A stretch of DNA of 64,000 nt from Delftia acidovorans (GTDB taxonomy: Bacteria > Pseudomonadota > Gammaproteobacteria > Burkholderiales > Burkholderiaceae_C): the NCBI GenBank assembly GCA_031286585.1, contig JAITUC010000024.1, forward strand, positions 1-64,000, read 5' to 3'. Under the pieces are notes generated by a model. The model made no database searches. It saw only the letters and a program-made list of their open reading frames with translations, and had not been told where the DNA came from. Made by a program: the position numbers and the translations under genes. Positions 8,914 through 17,492 of this stretch are shown here, piece by piece. Numbering within the stretch: the stretch's first letter is position 1; each line of letters starts with the position of its first letter.

Positions 8914-9011
8914 TCGGAAATCCGTGGTGCCGGCCTTGCCGTGTACAGGCCGGGCCGTGGTTGATCGGCCATTCCGATTGTTTTCAAATCGCCCGGCGGC
9001 GCCACTCAGTT

Positions 9012-9026
9012 GTCCGATAAACGAAC
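9012..9026. promoter_or_regulatory. Candidate IclR-family operator
   Basis: GTCCGATAAACGAAC is a semi-palindrome with 5-bp arms (one mismatch) abutting the ATG of the IclR-family gene. Its complement resembles the PcaU/PobR-type box GTTCGATAATCGCAC as I remember it (12 of 15). The position suits autorepression and control of the divergent SDR operon. Weak evidence. Confidence 0.35.
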
Positions 9027-9800
9027 ATGACCTCATCGTCCGATGCCGGCTCCCTCAAGCGGGGCGTGGCCTTTCTCAAGCTGCTGGCGACCGGGGGCGC
9101 GCGCGGTTGCCCGCTCAGCGAGCTGGCCGAAAAATCCGGCGTGCCCCACCCTTCGGCCCACCGCATCCTCAAGCAGCTGATTGCCGAGCGTCTGGTGGTG
9201 CACGACGCCCAGACCCACCGCTACCGGCTGGGGCCGCTGGCCTTCGAGCTGGGCCTGGCGGGGTCGATGCTGCACGACATACGCGACCTGTGCGAGCCGG
9301 CCATGGCGGCGCTGGCACGTGAAACCGAGGACACGGCCTACCTGGTGGTGCGCAGCGGATTCGAGGCCGTGTGCCTGCACCGGCTCGAAGGCGACTTCCC
9401 CATACGCACGCTGGTGCTGCAGGTCGGCAGCCGGCGCCCGCTGGGCGTGGGCGCCGGGGGGCTGGCCGTGCTGGCCGCCATTGCGCCTGAGGAGCGCGAG
9501 GCCATCATCGAGCGCGTGGCGCCCGCGCTGCCGGCCTTTGGCAAGCTCACCGATGCGGGACTGCGCCTGGCCTGCGAGGAAACGGCCCGCGCAGGCGTGG
9601 CCGTGATCCAGAACCGGGTGAGCCTGGGCGTGACGGCCGTGGGCGCGCATTTTTGCGACAGCATGGGCCAGGTCATGGGTGCGGTCAGCGTGGCCGCGCT
9701 GACCCAGCGCATGACGGCGGCGCGCGTGCGGCGCATCGCCCAGCAGGTGCGTGCTGCGGCGGCCCAGATAGAGCAGCGCATCCGCACGCGCAAAAGATAA
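9027..9800 (+). CDS. IclR-family transcriptional regulator
   Basis: This 257-residue protein has an N-terminal winged helix (about 8-70, with LSELAEKSGVPHPSAHRILKQL). A C-terminal effector-binding IclR/GAF-like domain (about 75-250) includes LFIRTLVLQVGSR-like and LGVGAGGLAVLA segments. IclR regulators typically control catabolic genes for aromatic or short-chain carboxylic acids. It is divergent from the SDR/VOC/Bug/FMN-reductase operon, 113 bp away, and is probably its regulator. A perfect hairpin terminator follows the stop codon directly. The effector is not predictable. Confidence 0.93.
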   Translation: MTSSSDAGSLKRGVAFLKLLATGGARGCPLSELAEKSGVPHPSAHRILKQLIAERLVVHDAQTHRYRLGPLAFELGLAGSMLHDIRDLCEPAMAALARETEDTAYLVVRSGFEAVCLHRLEGDFPIRTLVLQVGSRRPLGVGAGGLAVLAAIAPEEREAIIERVAPALPAFGKLTDAGLRLACEETARAGVAVIQNRVSLGVTAVGAHFCDSMGQVMGAVSVAALTQRMTAARVRRIAQQVRAAAAQIEQRIRTRKR

Positions 9801-9830
9801 GGGGCCGGCTGGTTTACACCAGCCGGCCCC
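9801..9830 (+). terminator. Terminator of the iclR-type gene
   Basis: GGGGCCGGCTGGT and ACCAGCCGGCCCC form a perfect 13-bp stem with loop TTAC, followed by TTGT. It starts directly after the stop codon. A second perfect palindrome, CGCCGAGCCCGGGCTCGGCG at 9848-9867, lies just downstream near the end of the convergent GST gene. Confidence 0.8.
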
Positions 9831-9871
9831 TTGTCGGCCCCTTGTGCCGCCGAGCCCGGGCTCGGCGCGGC

Positions 9872-10480
9872 TTACTTGAGCAGGCCTTCGGCCTTCATCG
9901 CGGCCTGCACGGCAGGGCGGCCCAGCACGCGCTCGCGGTAGGCCAGGAGGTTGGTCAGCTCGGAGATGTCCACGCCCACGAACTGGGCCCAGCCCGTCAC
10001 GGTGAACAGGTAGGCGTCGGCCACGGTGAACTGCTCGCCCATCAGGTAGTCGCGGCCATTGAGCTCGCCGTCCACCCACTTGAGGCGGTCCAGCACGCGC
10101 TGGCGCACCACGGGCTTGTAGTCGTCGGGCGTGGCGGGGTTGAACAGGGGACCGAAGCCCTTGTGCAACTCGGTGCCGATGAAGTTCAGCCATTCCTGAA
10201 GGTGGTAGCGGGCCATGGTGCCATTGGCCGGCGCCAGCTTCTTCTCGGGGACCAGGTCGGCCAGGTACTGGACGATGGCCGGGCCTTCGTGCAGCGTGTC
10301 GCCGTCGTCGAGCACGAGGAAGGGAACATAGCCCAGCGGGTTGATGCCGTAGTAGTCCGTGCCGTCCTGCAGCTTGTGCGTCTTGGTGCTGGCCAGGACC
10401 GGCTCGTAGGCCAGGCCTGCCTCGTGCAGGACGATGTGGGGAGACAGAGAGCAGGCGCCAGGGCTGTAGTAGAGCTTCAT
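9872..10480 (-). CDS. Glutathione S-transferase, beta class
   Basis: This 202-residue protein has an N-terminal thioredoxin-like domain starting MKLYYSPGACSLSPH. Cys10 matches the catalytic cysteine that distinguishes bacterial beta-class GSTs. The cis-proline region NPLGYVPFL follows, with DGDTLHEGPAIVQYLAD contacting the gamma-glutamyl moiety, and then an all-helical C-terminal domain. It conjugates or reduces electrophiles with glutathione in the cytosol. The start at 10480 was chosen because the family begins exactly there; the longer frame upstream is non-conserved. It appears monocistronic. Confidence 0.93.
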   Translation of the reverse strand: MKLYYSPGACSLSPHIVLHEAGLAYEPVLASTKTHKLQDGTDYYGINPLGYVPFLVLDDGDTLHEGPAIVQYLADLVPEKKLAPANGTMARYHLQEWLNFIGTELHKGFGPLFNPATPDDYKPVVRQRVLDRLKWVDGELNGRDYLMGEQFTVADAYLFTVTGWAQFVGVDISELTNLLAYRERVLGRPAVQAAMKAEGLLK

Positions 10481-10575
10481 GGTGGATCGCTTCCGATCAG
10501 GGTAAGAAAGACAAGCGCCCATGCTAACCCCATGTGGCGGGGCTGCGCATGACGGGACCGCGCTGGCGGCAGGGT

Positions 10576-11154
10576 TCAGGCCGACAGGCGCCGTGCCGCC
10601 CAGAGCACCTGTTCCAGCACGGCCTTCATGCCCTGCTGGTCCTGGGGGCGCTGCAGGCGTCCGGCTTCGTCGAATGCCTGGCCTGCCTGGCCCACGGCAT
10701 GGCTCACGGGGGCCAGCCAGCACTGCAGGTTCAGCAGCAGCGGCGCCAGGTGCGACTGGGCGCGCAGGCCGCCCAGGCCACCGGGCGATGCGCTGGCCAT
10801 GCCCACGACCTTGCCGCGAAAGGGCAGGGTGCCATCGGACCAGACCGGATCACCGGCCACGGGGCTGGAAGCCCAGTCGATGGCGTTCTTGAGCAGGGCG
10901 GGGTAGCTGCCGTTGTACTCGGGCGAGCAGATCAGCCAGGCCGGATGGCTGTGCAGCGCGGCCTTGAAGCGCAGCACGTCGGGTGGCGTTCCGCTGGCCT
11001 CCAGGTCGGCGTTGTACATGGGGATGTCGAAATCCGACAGCTCCAGCAGCGTGGGCTGGGCGCCCAGTTCGCGCGCCATGTCGGCGGCAGCGGCAGCCAG
11101 GCGCCGGTTGTGCGATTGTTGGCGGGTGCTTCCCGCGAAGATGAGGATCTGCAT
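10576..11154 (-). CDS. NAD(P)H-dependent FMN/quinone reductase
   Basis: This 192-residue flavodoxin-like protein has phosphate-binding GSTRQQSHNRRLA at about 7-19 and CSPEYNGSYPALLKNAIDW, the flavin-side loop typical of the ChrR/ArsH-like NADPH:FMN reductase family. The start at 11154 fits the family N-terminus; an in-frame ATG three codons upstream is an alternative. It is the second such gene in the window and only distantly similar to the one at 5948-6529. No partner monooxygenase adjoins it; a role in quinone or chromate reduction is possible but unproven. Confidence 0.88.
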   Translation of the reverse strand: MQILIFAGSTRQQSHNRRLAAAAADMARELGAQPTLLELSDFDIPMYNADLEASGTPPDVLRFKAALHSHPAWLICSPEYNGSYPALLKNAIDWASSPVAGDPVWSDGTLPFRGKVVGMASASPGGLGGLRAQSHLAPLLLNLQCWLAPVSHAVGQAGQAFDEAGRLQRPQDQQGMKAVLEQVLWAARRLSA

Positions 11155-11476
11155 GGCCGCCATTGCATCACAGGCCCTGCACATGTTTCTTGCAAGCGGG
11201 CTGCCCTGCGGGCGGCGGCGCGCAGCATCCTGCGGTGCACACCGCAGTCCGCCGCACTGTTTCACGTGGAACACCGGCGCAGTGCCGGCCCGGGGCCGCC
11301 CCAGCTGCGGGGCCGGCCGACCCCTTGCAAGGCACTGGTGCGGCAAAGGTGGGAAAATCGCGGGTTCCCCGCTGGGTTCCCCTCGCTACATGAACGAGGG
11401 CCGCCTGCCATGAGCGCCGGAGCGTGAGTGCTCCGTGTCGGGGGCTTGGGCCGGGCAGGCCCCCGGAGTGATAAGC
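11155..11476. other. 322-bp region upstream of mnmG
   Basis: This is the divergent spacer between the FMN reductase gene and mnmG. It contains a near-perfect ParB site at 11258-11273. It must also carry the mnmG promoter; no strong sigma-70 boxes stand out. No gene is convincing here, although weak open frames cross it. Confidence 0.5.
11258..11273. promoter_or_regulatory. parS-like centromere site (one mismatch)
   Basis: TGTTTCACGTGGAACA differs from the widely conserved chromosomal ParB site TGTTTCACGTGAAACA at one position. It lies upstream of mnmG, 5 kb from parB. Confidence 0.7.
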
Positions 11477-13456
11477 ATGTTGTACCCACAGGAATTTGAT
11501 GTGATCGTGGTCGGTGGCGGCCACGCCGGCACCGAGGCCGCGCTGGCCGCTGCGCGCATGGGCTGCAGGACGCTGCTGCTGAGCCACAACATCGAGACCC
11601 TGGGCCAGATGAGCTGCAATCCCAGCATCGGCGGGATCGGCAAGGGCCATCTGGTCAAGGAAGTGGATGCGCTGGGCGGCGCCATGGCGCTGGCCACCGA
11701 TATCGGCGGCATACAGTTCCGCATCCTCAACAGCTCCAAGGGCCCGGCCGTGCGTGCCACGCGCGCCCAGGCCGACCGCATTCTCTACAAGGCCGCCATC
11801 CGCGACATGCTGGAGAACCAGCCCAACCTGTGGCTGTTCCAGCAGGCGGTGGATGACCTCATGGTCGAGGGCGACCGCGTGGTGGGCGCCGTCACCCAGG
11901 TCGGAGTGCGCTTTCGCAGCCGCACCGTGGTGCTCACGGCGGGCACCTTCCTGGACGGCAAGATCCACGTGGGCCTGAACAACTACGCGGCAGGCCGCGC
12001 GGGCGATCCGCCGGCCGTCAGCCTGTCGTCGCGGCTCAAGGAGCTGCAGCTGCCCCAGGGCCGCCTGAAGACCGGCACGCCGCCGCGCCTGGATGGCCGC
12101 AGCATCGATTTCTCGCAGTGCGAGGAGCAGCCCGGCGACGGCATGCCCGGCGGTGTCAACGAAGGCGTGCTGCCCGTGTTCAGCTTCATCGGCAATGCGG
12201 CCATGCACCCGCGCCAGATGCCTTGCTGGATCACCCACACCAACGAGCGCACGCACGACATCATCCGCAGCGGCTTTGACCGCAGCCCCATGTTCACGGG
12301 CAAGATCGAGGGCGTGGGCCCGCGCTACTGCCCCAGCGTCGAGGACAAGATCAACCGCTTTGCCGACAAGGAAAGCCACCAGATCTTCCTGGAGCCCGAA
12401 GGCCTGACCACCAACGAGTTCTATCCCAACGGCATCTCCACCAGCCTGCCCTTCGACATCCAGTACGAACTGGTGCGCAGCATGAAGGGGCTGGAGAACG
12501 CGCACATCCTGCGCCCCGGCTACGCCATCGAGTACGACTACTTCGATCCGCGCTCGCTCAAGAGCAGCTTCGAGACCCGCCAGATCCAGGGCCTGTTCTT
12601 CGCCGGCCAGATCAACGGCACGACGGGCTACGAGGAAGCGGCGGCCCAGGGCCTGTTCGCCGGCCTCAACGCCGCGCTGCAGTGCCGGGGCCAGGAAGCC
12701 TGGCTGCCGCGCCGCGACGAGGCCTACCTGGGCGTGCTGGTCGATGACCTGATCACCAAGGGCGTGACCGAGCCCTACCGCATGTTCACCAGCCGCGCCG
12801 AGTTCAGGCTGCAGCTGCGCGAGGACAACGCCGACATGCGCCTGACCGAAGCGGGCCGCGCCATGGGCCTGGTGGACGATGCGCGCTGGGATGCCTTCAG
12901 CCGAAAGCGCGATGCTGTTTCACGTGAAACAGAGCGCCTGAAGTCCACCTGGGTCAATCCGCGCATCGTCACGCCCGAGGAGTCGGAGCGTGTGCTGGGC
13001 AAGTCCATCGAGCGCGAATACAACCTGTTCGACCTGCTGCGCCGGCCCGATGTGGGCTACGGCAAGCTGATGAGCCTGAACGAGGGCCGCTATGCCTCGG
13101 CCGATGTGCAGCCCGACGTGCTGGGCGATCTCAGCGCCTCCGTGGTTGAGCAGGTGGAAATCGCGGCCAAGTACGCGGGCTACATCGACCGCCAGAAGGA
13201 TGAGGTGCAGCGCGCCGCCCACTTCGAGAACCTGCGCCTGCCCGCCGAGCTGGACTATATGCAGGTGCCGGCCCTGTCCTTCGAGGTGCGCCAGTCGCTG
13301 CAAAAGCACAGGCCCGAGACGCTGGGCCAGGCGTCGCGCATGTCGGGCGTGACGCCCGCTGCGATCTCGCTGCTGATGGTCCACCTGAAGAAGGGGGGCT
13401 TCCGGGGCTTTGCACCGGATGCGGCTGACGCGAAGGGCGAGGAGGCATCCGCATGA
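11477..13456 (+). CDS. mnmG: tRNA uridine-5-carboxymethylaminomethyl modification enzyme MnmG
   Basis: This 659-residue protein (GidA) works with MnmE to install the cmnm5 group on wobble uridine 34 of several tRNAs, using FAD and 5,10-methylene-tetrahydrofolate. The FAD-binding [10 protein letters not shown] starts at residue 13; [19 protein letters not shown] with Cys47, [15 protein letters not shown] and [15 protein letters not shown] all match the E. coli protein closely. The start at 11477 gives the canonical [16 protein letters not shown]-terminus; an upstream in-frame ATG would add 14 non-conserved residues. It overlaps rsmG by ATGA. A perfect parS site lies inside the gene. Confidence 0.98.
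   Translation: MLYPQEFDVIVVGGGHAGTEAALAAARMGCRTLLLSHNIETLGQMSCNPSIGGIGKGHLVKEVDALGGAMALATDIGGIQFRILNSSKGPAVRATRAQADRILYKAAIRDMLENQPNLWLFQQAVDDLMVEGDRVVGAVTQVGVRFRSRTVVLTAGTFLDGKIHVGLNNYAAGRAGDPPAVSLSSRLKELQLPQGRLKTGTPPRLDGRSIDFSQCEEQPGDGMPGGVNEGVLPVFSFIGNAAMHPRQMPCWITHTNERTHDIIRSGFDRSPMFTGKIEGVGPRYCPSVEDKINRFADKESHQIFLEPEGLTTNEFYPNGISTSLPFDIQYELVRSMKGLENAHILRPGYAIEYDYFDPRSLKSSFETRQIQGLFFAGQINGTTGYEEAAAQGLFAGLNAALQCRGQEAWLPRRDEAYLGVLVDDLITKGVTEPYRMFTSRAEFRLQLREDNADMRLTEAGRAMGLVDDARWDAFSRKRDAVSRETERLKSTWVNPRIVTPEESERVLGKSIEREYNLFDLLRRPDVGYGKLMSLNEGRYASADVQPDVLGDLSASVVEQVEIAAKYAGYIDRQKDEVQRAAHFENLRLPAELDYMQVPALSFEVRQSLQKHRPETLGQASRMSGVTPAAISLLMVHLKKGGFRGFAPDAADAKGEEASA
12916..12931. promoter_or_regulatory. 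parS: parS centromere site (perfect match)
   Basis: TGTTTCACGTGAAACA is identical to the consensus chromosomal ParB-binding site. It is embedded in the mnmG coding sequence. parA and parB lie 2-3.5 kb downstream, which supports a real partition site. Confidence 0.92.
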
Positions 13457-14112
13457 GCCAGGAACTGCGCGCTCCGCTTGAAGCCGGCCTGCAGGCGCTG
13501 GGGCTGGACCTCACCCCCGCCCAGATCGATACGCTGATGGAGTTCCAGGCCCTGCTGGGCAAGTGGAACAAGGTCTACAACCTCACGGCCGTGCGTGATC
13601 CGCAGGAGATGCTGACCCATCACCTGCTCGACAGCCTGGCTGCCGTGCCGGCCCTGCAGCGCCATCTGGCCCAGATGCCTGCGCGCGAAGGCCGCACCGC
13701 CATGCTGGACGTGGGCTCGGGCGGCGGCCTGCCCGGCGTGGTCTTTGCCATCTGCTGCCCGCAGATCGACGTGCACTGCGTGGACACGGTGGGCAAGAAG
13801 GCCGCTTTCATCCAGCAGGCAGCGGCCACGCTGCGCCTGCCCAACCTGCGCGGCATCCACAGCCGCGTGGAGCAGCTGACCACGCGCTATCCGCTGATCA
13901 GCTGCCGTGCCTTTGCCTCGCTGGTGGACTTCACCAGCTGGTCGCGCCAGGCGCTGCAAGAGGGCGGCACCTGGCTGGCCATGAAGGGCAAGCACCCCGA
14001 CGATGAAATCGCCGCGCTGCCCGCCGACGTGCAGGTGTTTCACGTGGAACCATTGAAGGTGCCGGGCCTGGATGCCGAGCGCTGCATCCTCTGGCTGCGC
14101 ATTTGCGCCTGA
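13453..14112 (+). CDS. rsmG: 16S rRNA (guanine527-N7)-methyltransferase RsmG
   Basis: This 219-residue protein (GidB) methylates G527 in the 530 loop of 16S rRNA. Family hallmarks are NLTAVRDP at 43-50, HLLDSL at 57-62 and the SAM-binding [12 protein letters not shown] at 84-95. Its start overlaps the mnmG stop as ATGA, so the two are translationally coupled. Loss of RsmG is known to give low-level streptomycin resistance. The C-terminal part carries a degenerate parS-like sequence at 14036-14051. Confidence 0.97.
   Translation: MSQELRAPLEAGLQALGLDLTPAQIDTLMEFQALLGKWNKVYNLTAVRDPQEMLTHHLLDSLAAVPALQRHLAQMPAREGRTAMLDVGSGGGLPGVVFAICCPQIDVHCVDTVGKKAAFIQQAAATLRLPNLRGIHSRVEQLTTRYPLISCRAFASLVDFTSWSRQALQEGGTWLAMKGKHPDDEIAALPADVQVFHVEPLKVPGLDAERCILWLRICA
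14036..14051. promoter_or_regulatory. Degenerate parS-like site inside rsmG
   Basis: TGTTTCACGTGGAACC matches the ParB site at 14 of 16 positions. It lies within rsmG, 1.1 kb from the perfect site. Function is uncertain at two mismatches. Confidence 0.45.
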
Positions 14113-14218
14113 TTTTTTTACCGAATGGCACACTGCCGCGTTGCGGCGGGGCCATGTTCCACATGCGCCGGCCATGGCCCTCGCATAAACTCCCAGCTTT
14201 CATCGCTCAGGGGTCAGC

Positions 14219-14833
14219 ATGTTCGGCATCTCCGATTTCAGCGCATTCGTTGTTGCCATTCTTCTGTTCCTGCTGATTCCGGGGCCGGGCAATCTGGCGC
14301 TGATCACCTCCACCGGCAAGGGCGGCATACGTGCCGGCATGGCGGCCTGCGCCGGCGTGCTGGCGGCCGACCAGGCGCTGATCTGGATGGCCGTGGCAGG
14401 CGTGGCCGCGCTGCTGGCCTCCTATCCCACGGCCTTCCATGCCGTGCAGTGGCTGGGCGCCGCCTACCTGGGCTGGCTGGGTTTCCGGATGCTCACCGCC
14501 CAGCCCGGCGACAAGCCCGTGCTGCACATCGAGCCGCGCCACTACTTTCGCCAGGCCGGCCTGATCACCCTGATGAACCCCAAGTCCATCGTGTTCTACA
14601 TGGCCTTCTTCCCGCTGTTCGTGGATCCCGCAAGCCACCAGGGCCTGCTCACGTTCGCGGTGATGGCGGCCACGGTGGCCGTGCTGACCTTTCTCTATTG
14701 CCTGATCGTGGTGCTGCTCACCGCGCATCTGGCCGAGCGCATGCGCGCCAATCCTGCGGTTTCCCGGTTTCTCGAAAAGACTGCGGGCGTGTTCCTGATC
14801 GGTTTTGGCCTCAAGCTGGCCATCGCCAAATAA
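14219..14833 (+). CDS. LysE/RhtB-family amino-acid exporter
   Basis: This 204-residue inner-membrane protein has about six hydrophobic segments. The signature LLIPGPGNLALITSTGKGGIRAGM is spread over residues 18-41, and the conserved NPKSIVFYMAFFPLF is near residue 120. The family exports amino acids such as lysine, threonine or homoserine lactone; the substrate cannot be read here. It sits between rsmG and parA on the same strand, with a 106-bp gap upstream and 15 bp before parA. The association with the partition operon is probably positional rather than functional. Confidence 0.92.
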   Translation: MFGISDFSAFVVAILLFLLIPGPGNLALITSTGKGGIRAGMAACAGVLAADQALIWMAVAGVAALLASYPTAFHAVQWLGAAYLGWLGFRMLTAQPGDKPVLHIEPRHYFRQAGLITLMNPKSIVFYMAFFPLFVDPASHQGLLTFAVMAATVAVLTFLYCLIVVLLTAHLAERMRANPAVSRFLEKTAGVFLIGFGLKLAIAK

Positions 14834-14848
14834 GCGTGTAAACAAACC

Positions 14849-15619
14849 ATGGCCAAAATCTTCTGTGTCGCCAATCAAAAGGGTGGGGTCGGCAAGACCA
14901 CCACCGCCGTCAACCTTGCAGCGGGCCTGGCCAAGGTCGGCCAGCGCGTGCTGATGATCGACCTGGACCCGCAGGGCAATGCCACCATGGGCTCGGGCGT
15001 GGACAAGCGCGCCCTGGAACTGTCGGTCTACGACGTGCTGCTGGAGAACGCCAGCGTCAAGGAAGCCGCCGTGCGTTCCGAGGCCGTGGGCTACGACGTG
15101 CTGGGCGCCAACCGCGAGCTCAGCGGCGCCGAGATCGAACTGGTCACCCTGGAGCGCCGCAACGAGCGCCTGAAGGGCGCCCTCAGGGCAGCCGATGCCG
15201 ACTACGACTTCGTGCTGGTGGACTGCCCGCCCAGCCTGTCCATGCTCACCTTGAACGGTCTGTGCGCGGCCCATGGCGTGGTCGTGCCCATGCAGTGCGA
15301 GTACTTCGCGCTCGAAGGCCTGACCGACCTGGTCAACACCATCAAGCAGGTGCACGCCAACATGAACCCCGACCTGCAGATCATCGGCCTGCTGCGCGTG
15401 ATGTTCGACCCGCGCACCACGCTGCAGCAGCAGGTCAGCGACCAGCTCAAGGAGCACTTCGGCGACAAGGTGTTCGATACCGTCATCCCGCGCAATGTGC
15501 GCCTGGCCGAGGCGCCCAGCTATGGCGTGCCCGGCGTGGTCTTCGACCCGGGCGCCAAGGGCAGCAAGGCCTTCATAGATTTCGCGCACGAGATGGTGCG
15601 CCGCATCAAGAAGATGTAG
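14849..15619 (+). CDS. parA: Chromosome partitioning ATPase ParA (Soj)
   Basis: This 256-residue protein begins with the deviant Walker A KGGVGKTTTAVNLA (from residue 11), followed by DLDPQGNAT (Walker A') and VDCPPSLSMLT (Walker B). The absence of an N-terminal HTH and the size fit a chromosomal Soj-type ParA. ATP-bound ParA dimers coat the nucleoid and are released by ParB-parS complexes, driving origin segregation. parB lies 742 bp downstream, separated by a repeat element and a small hydrolase gene. The start at 14849 gives the canonical MAKIFCVANQKGG N-terminus. Confidence 0.97.
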   Translation: MAKIFCVANQKGGVGKTTTAVNLAAGLAKVGQRVLMIDLDPQGNATMGSGVDKRALELSVYDVLLENASVKEAAVRSEAVGYDVLGANRELSGAEIELVTLERRNERLKGALRAADADYDFVLVDCPPSLSMLTLNGLCAAHGVVVPMQCEYFALEGLTDLVNTIKQVHANMNPDLQIIGLLRVMFDPRTTLQQQVSDQLKEHFGDKVFDTVIPRNVRLAEAPSYGVPGVVFDPGAKGSKAFIDFAHEMVRRIKKM

Positions 15620-15639
15620 CCATGCAAGGTTCGACACAA

Positions 15640-15755
15640 CACCCCCTGAGTCGCTTCGCGCCTTCCCCCTCTCCTGCGGGAGGGGGACGACAGCCTCGCT
15701 GCGGGGCGGCCCTTGCTTGCTGTCACTGGCCTTGGGCCACGCCGGTTTCATGGGC
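15640..15755. repeat. Dispersed intergenic repeat, copy 1
   Basis: This ~115-bp non-coding element begins CACCCCCTGAGTCG. It contains a hairpin with CCCCCTCTCC facing GGGAGGGGG (about 15664-15686), then GCGGGGCGGCCCTTGCTTG, and ends near GCCGGTTTCATG. A second copy with the same order of blocks is at 48625-48740. It separates parA from the next gene. The same motif set is, to my recollection, frequent in intergenic DNA of this family. Confidence 0.8.
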
Positions 15756-15787
15756 TGTAGGCGCAACTCAGCGCATTGGTTATTTAA

Positions 15788-16348
15788 ATGGCTGAGCAGA
15801 CCATGCAAATCGGCGTGACTGCCGAGGACGTCTGGCTGCTGCCCGGCTGGCAGAACTCGGACGCCGACCACTGGCAAAGCCGCTGGGAGCAGCGCCACGG
15901 CTACCGCCGCCTGGAGCAGAACGACTGGGACCGCCCGCTGCGCGGCGACTGGAGCGCCAGGCTGCAGGAGACGGTGCTGGACGCGCCGCGCCCCGTGGTG
16001 CTGGTGGCGCACAGCCTGGGCTGCATCCTCGTGGCCTGGTGGGCGGCGCATTCGCCGCTGGCCGCCCGCAAGGTGCGCGGCGCGCTGCTGGTGGCCCCTG
16101 GAGATACCGAGCAGCCCCAGCTGCGCGAGCAGCTGCCCGGCTGGTCGCCCGTGATGATGCAGCGCCTGCCGTTTGCCTCCATCGTGGTCGGCAGCGACAA
16201 CGACATTTACTGCAGCGCCCAGCGCGTGCAAGCCATGGCCGATGCCTGGGGCGCGCGCTTCGTCGACGCAGGGCCTTCGGGCCATCTCAACACGGCCAGC
16301 GGGCTGGGCGACTGGGACAGCGGACACGCGCTGCTGGCATCGCTTTGA
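15788..16348 (+). CDS. RBBP9/YdeN-family alpha/beta hydrolase
   Basis: This 186-residue cytosolic serine hydrolase has WLLPGWQNSDADHWQ near the N-terminus. The nucleophile elbow is AHSLGC (Ser76), the acid Asp139 lies in GSDNDIYCS, and the catalytic base His166 is in GPSGHLNTASGLGDW. These are the hallmarks of the RBBP9/YdeN group, whose bacterial substrates are mostly unknown. It lies between parA and parB and is only 13 bp from parB, so it is probably cotranscribed with it. A direct role in partition is not established. An ATG five codons downstream is an alternative start. Confidence 0.88.
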   Translation: MAEQTMQIGVTAEDVWLLPGWQNSDADHWQSRWEQRHGYRRLEQNDWDRPLRGDWSARLQETVLDAPRPVVLVAHSLGCILVAWWAAHSPLAARKVRGALLVAPGDTEQPQLREQLPGWSPVMMQRLPFASIVVGSDNDIYCSAQRVQAMADAWGARFVDAGPSGHLNTASGLGDWDSGHALLASL

Positions 16349-16361
16349 CAAGGACAACACC

Positions 16362-17297
16362 ATGGTGACCAAGAAACCCAAGGGACTGGGACGCGGGCTG
16401 GAAGCCCTGCTCGGACCCAAGGTCCACGACAGGGAAGAGGACGGCGGGCCCGCGGCCGAGACCGGCCTGCCCAGCATCCTGCAGCTCGACGTCATGGTGC
16501 CCGGCCAGTACCAGCCGCGCACCCACATGGACGAGGGCGCGCTCTACGAGCTGGCCGAAAGCATCAAGGCCCAGGGCATCATGCAGCCCATCCTGGTGCG
16601 CCGCCTGGCCAAGGGCGAGCACGCCGGCAAGTACGAAATCATCGCGGGCGAGCGGCGCTTCCGCGCGGCCCGCATCGCCGGCCTGGCCGAGGTGCCGGTG
16701 CTGGTGCGCGAGGTGCCCGACGAGGCCGCCGCCGCCATGGCGCTGATCGAGAACATCCAGCGCGAGGACCTCAACCCGCTGGAAGAGGCCCAGGGCCTGT
16801 CGCGCCTGGTCAAGGAGTTCGGCCTCACGCACGAGCAGGCGGCCCAGGCCGTGGGGCGCTCGCGCAGCGCGGCCACCAACATCCTGCGCCTGCTCAACCT
16901 GGCCGACCCGGTGCAGACCATGCTCATGGCCGGCGACATCGACATGGGCCATGCACGTGCCCTGCTGTCGCTGGACCGCGCGGCCCAGATCACGGCCGGC
17001 AACCAGATCGCGGCCAAGAAGCTGTCGGTGCGCGAGGCCGAGGCCCTGGTCAAGAAGATCGGCGCCGACTTCAGCCTGGTGCGCCAGAAGTCCAAGAAGG
17101 ACGGCAAGTCCCGCGACATCAAGCGCGTGGAAGAAGAGCTGTCCGACCTGCTGATGGCCGATGTCGAGGTCCGCATCAAGAAGTCCGTGCGCCGTGGCGG
17201 CAAGCTGCAGGAGATGGGCGAGGTGGCGATCCAGTTCGGATCGCTCGATGCGCTCAACGGGCTGATCGAACGTTTGCGCGGTGATGCATCGGAGTAA
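16362..17297 (+). CDS. parB: Chromosome partitioning protein ParB (Spo0J)
   Basis: This 311-residue CTPase clamp loads at parS and spreads along DNA. The N-terminus MVTKKPKGLGRGLEALLG is the ParA-activating segment. The CTP-binding core contains the GERRFRAA motif (96-103) and IENIQREDLNPLEEA (129-143). The HTH that reads parS spans about 155-176 (LTHEQAAQAVGRSRSAATN). The C-terminal ~60 residues form the dimerisation domain. The start at 16362 was selected because the conserved N-terminal tail begins there; the longer frame overlaps the hydrolase gene. Confidence 0.97.
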   Translation: MVTKKPKGLGRGLEALLGPKVHDREEDGGPAAETGLPSILQLDVMVPGQYQPRTHMDEGALYELAESIKAQGIMQPILVRRLAKGEHAGKYEIIAGERRFRAARIAGLAEVPVLVREVPDEAAAAMALIENIQREDLNPLEEAQGLSRLVKEFGLTHEQAAQAVGRSRSAATNILRLLNLADPVQTMLMAGDIDMGHARALLSLDRAAQITAGNQIAAKKLSVREAEALVKKIGADFSLVRQKSKKDGKSRDIKRVEEELSDLLMADVEVRIKKSVRRGGKLQEMGEVAIQFGSLDALNGLIERLRGDASE

Positions 17298-17492
17298 CGG
17301 CAATAGCTGTAACCGTCTGTGATCTGTCGTTCTCCAGCAAAGCAGCGCTTTTTCGCCAGGGTGAATCCCGGTATATTTGCGCGCTGTTATGCGGGGTAAT
17401 TGTGTGTAATCGATGGCTGGCGACGCCGCCTGGCCGTGGACGCCCATCGCCCTGGCGCTGATTCACCTAGACCAGACCAAGAGGATTACAAC

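Noticed and set aside
9848..9867. Perfect palindrome CGCCGAGCCCGGGCTCGGCG
   Set aside because: As a separate regulatory site it is unconvincing. It lies between convergent genes and is best seen as part of transcription end structure, though no T-run follows.
14149..14166. Third parS-like candidate near CATGTTCCACATG
   Set aside because: Three or more mismatches to the ParB site and broken symmetry; below what I would accept.
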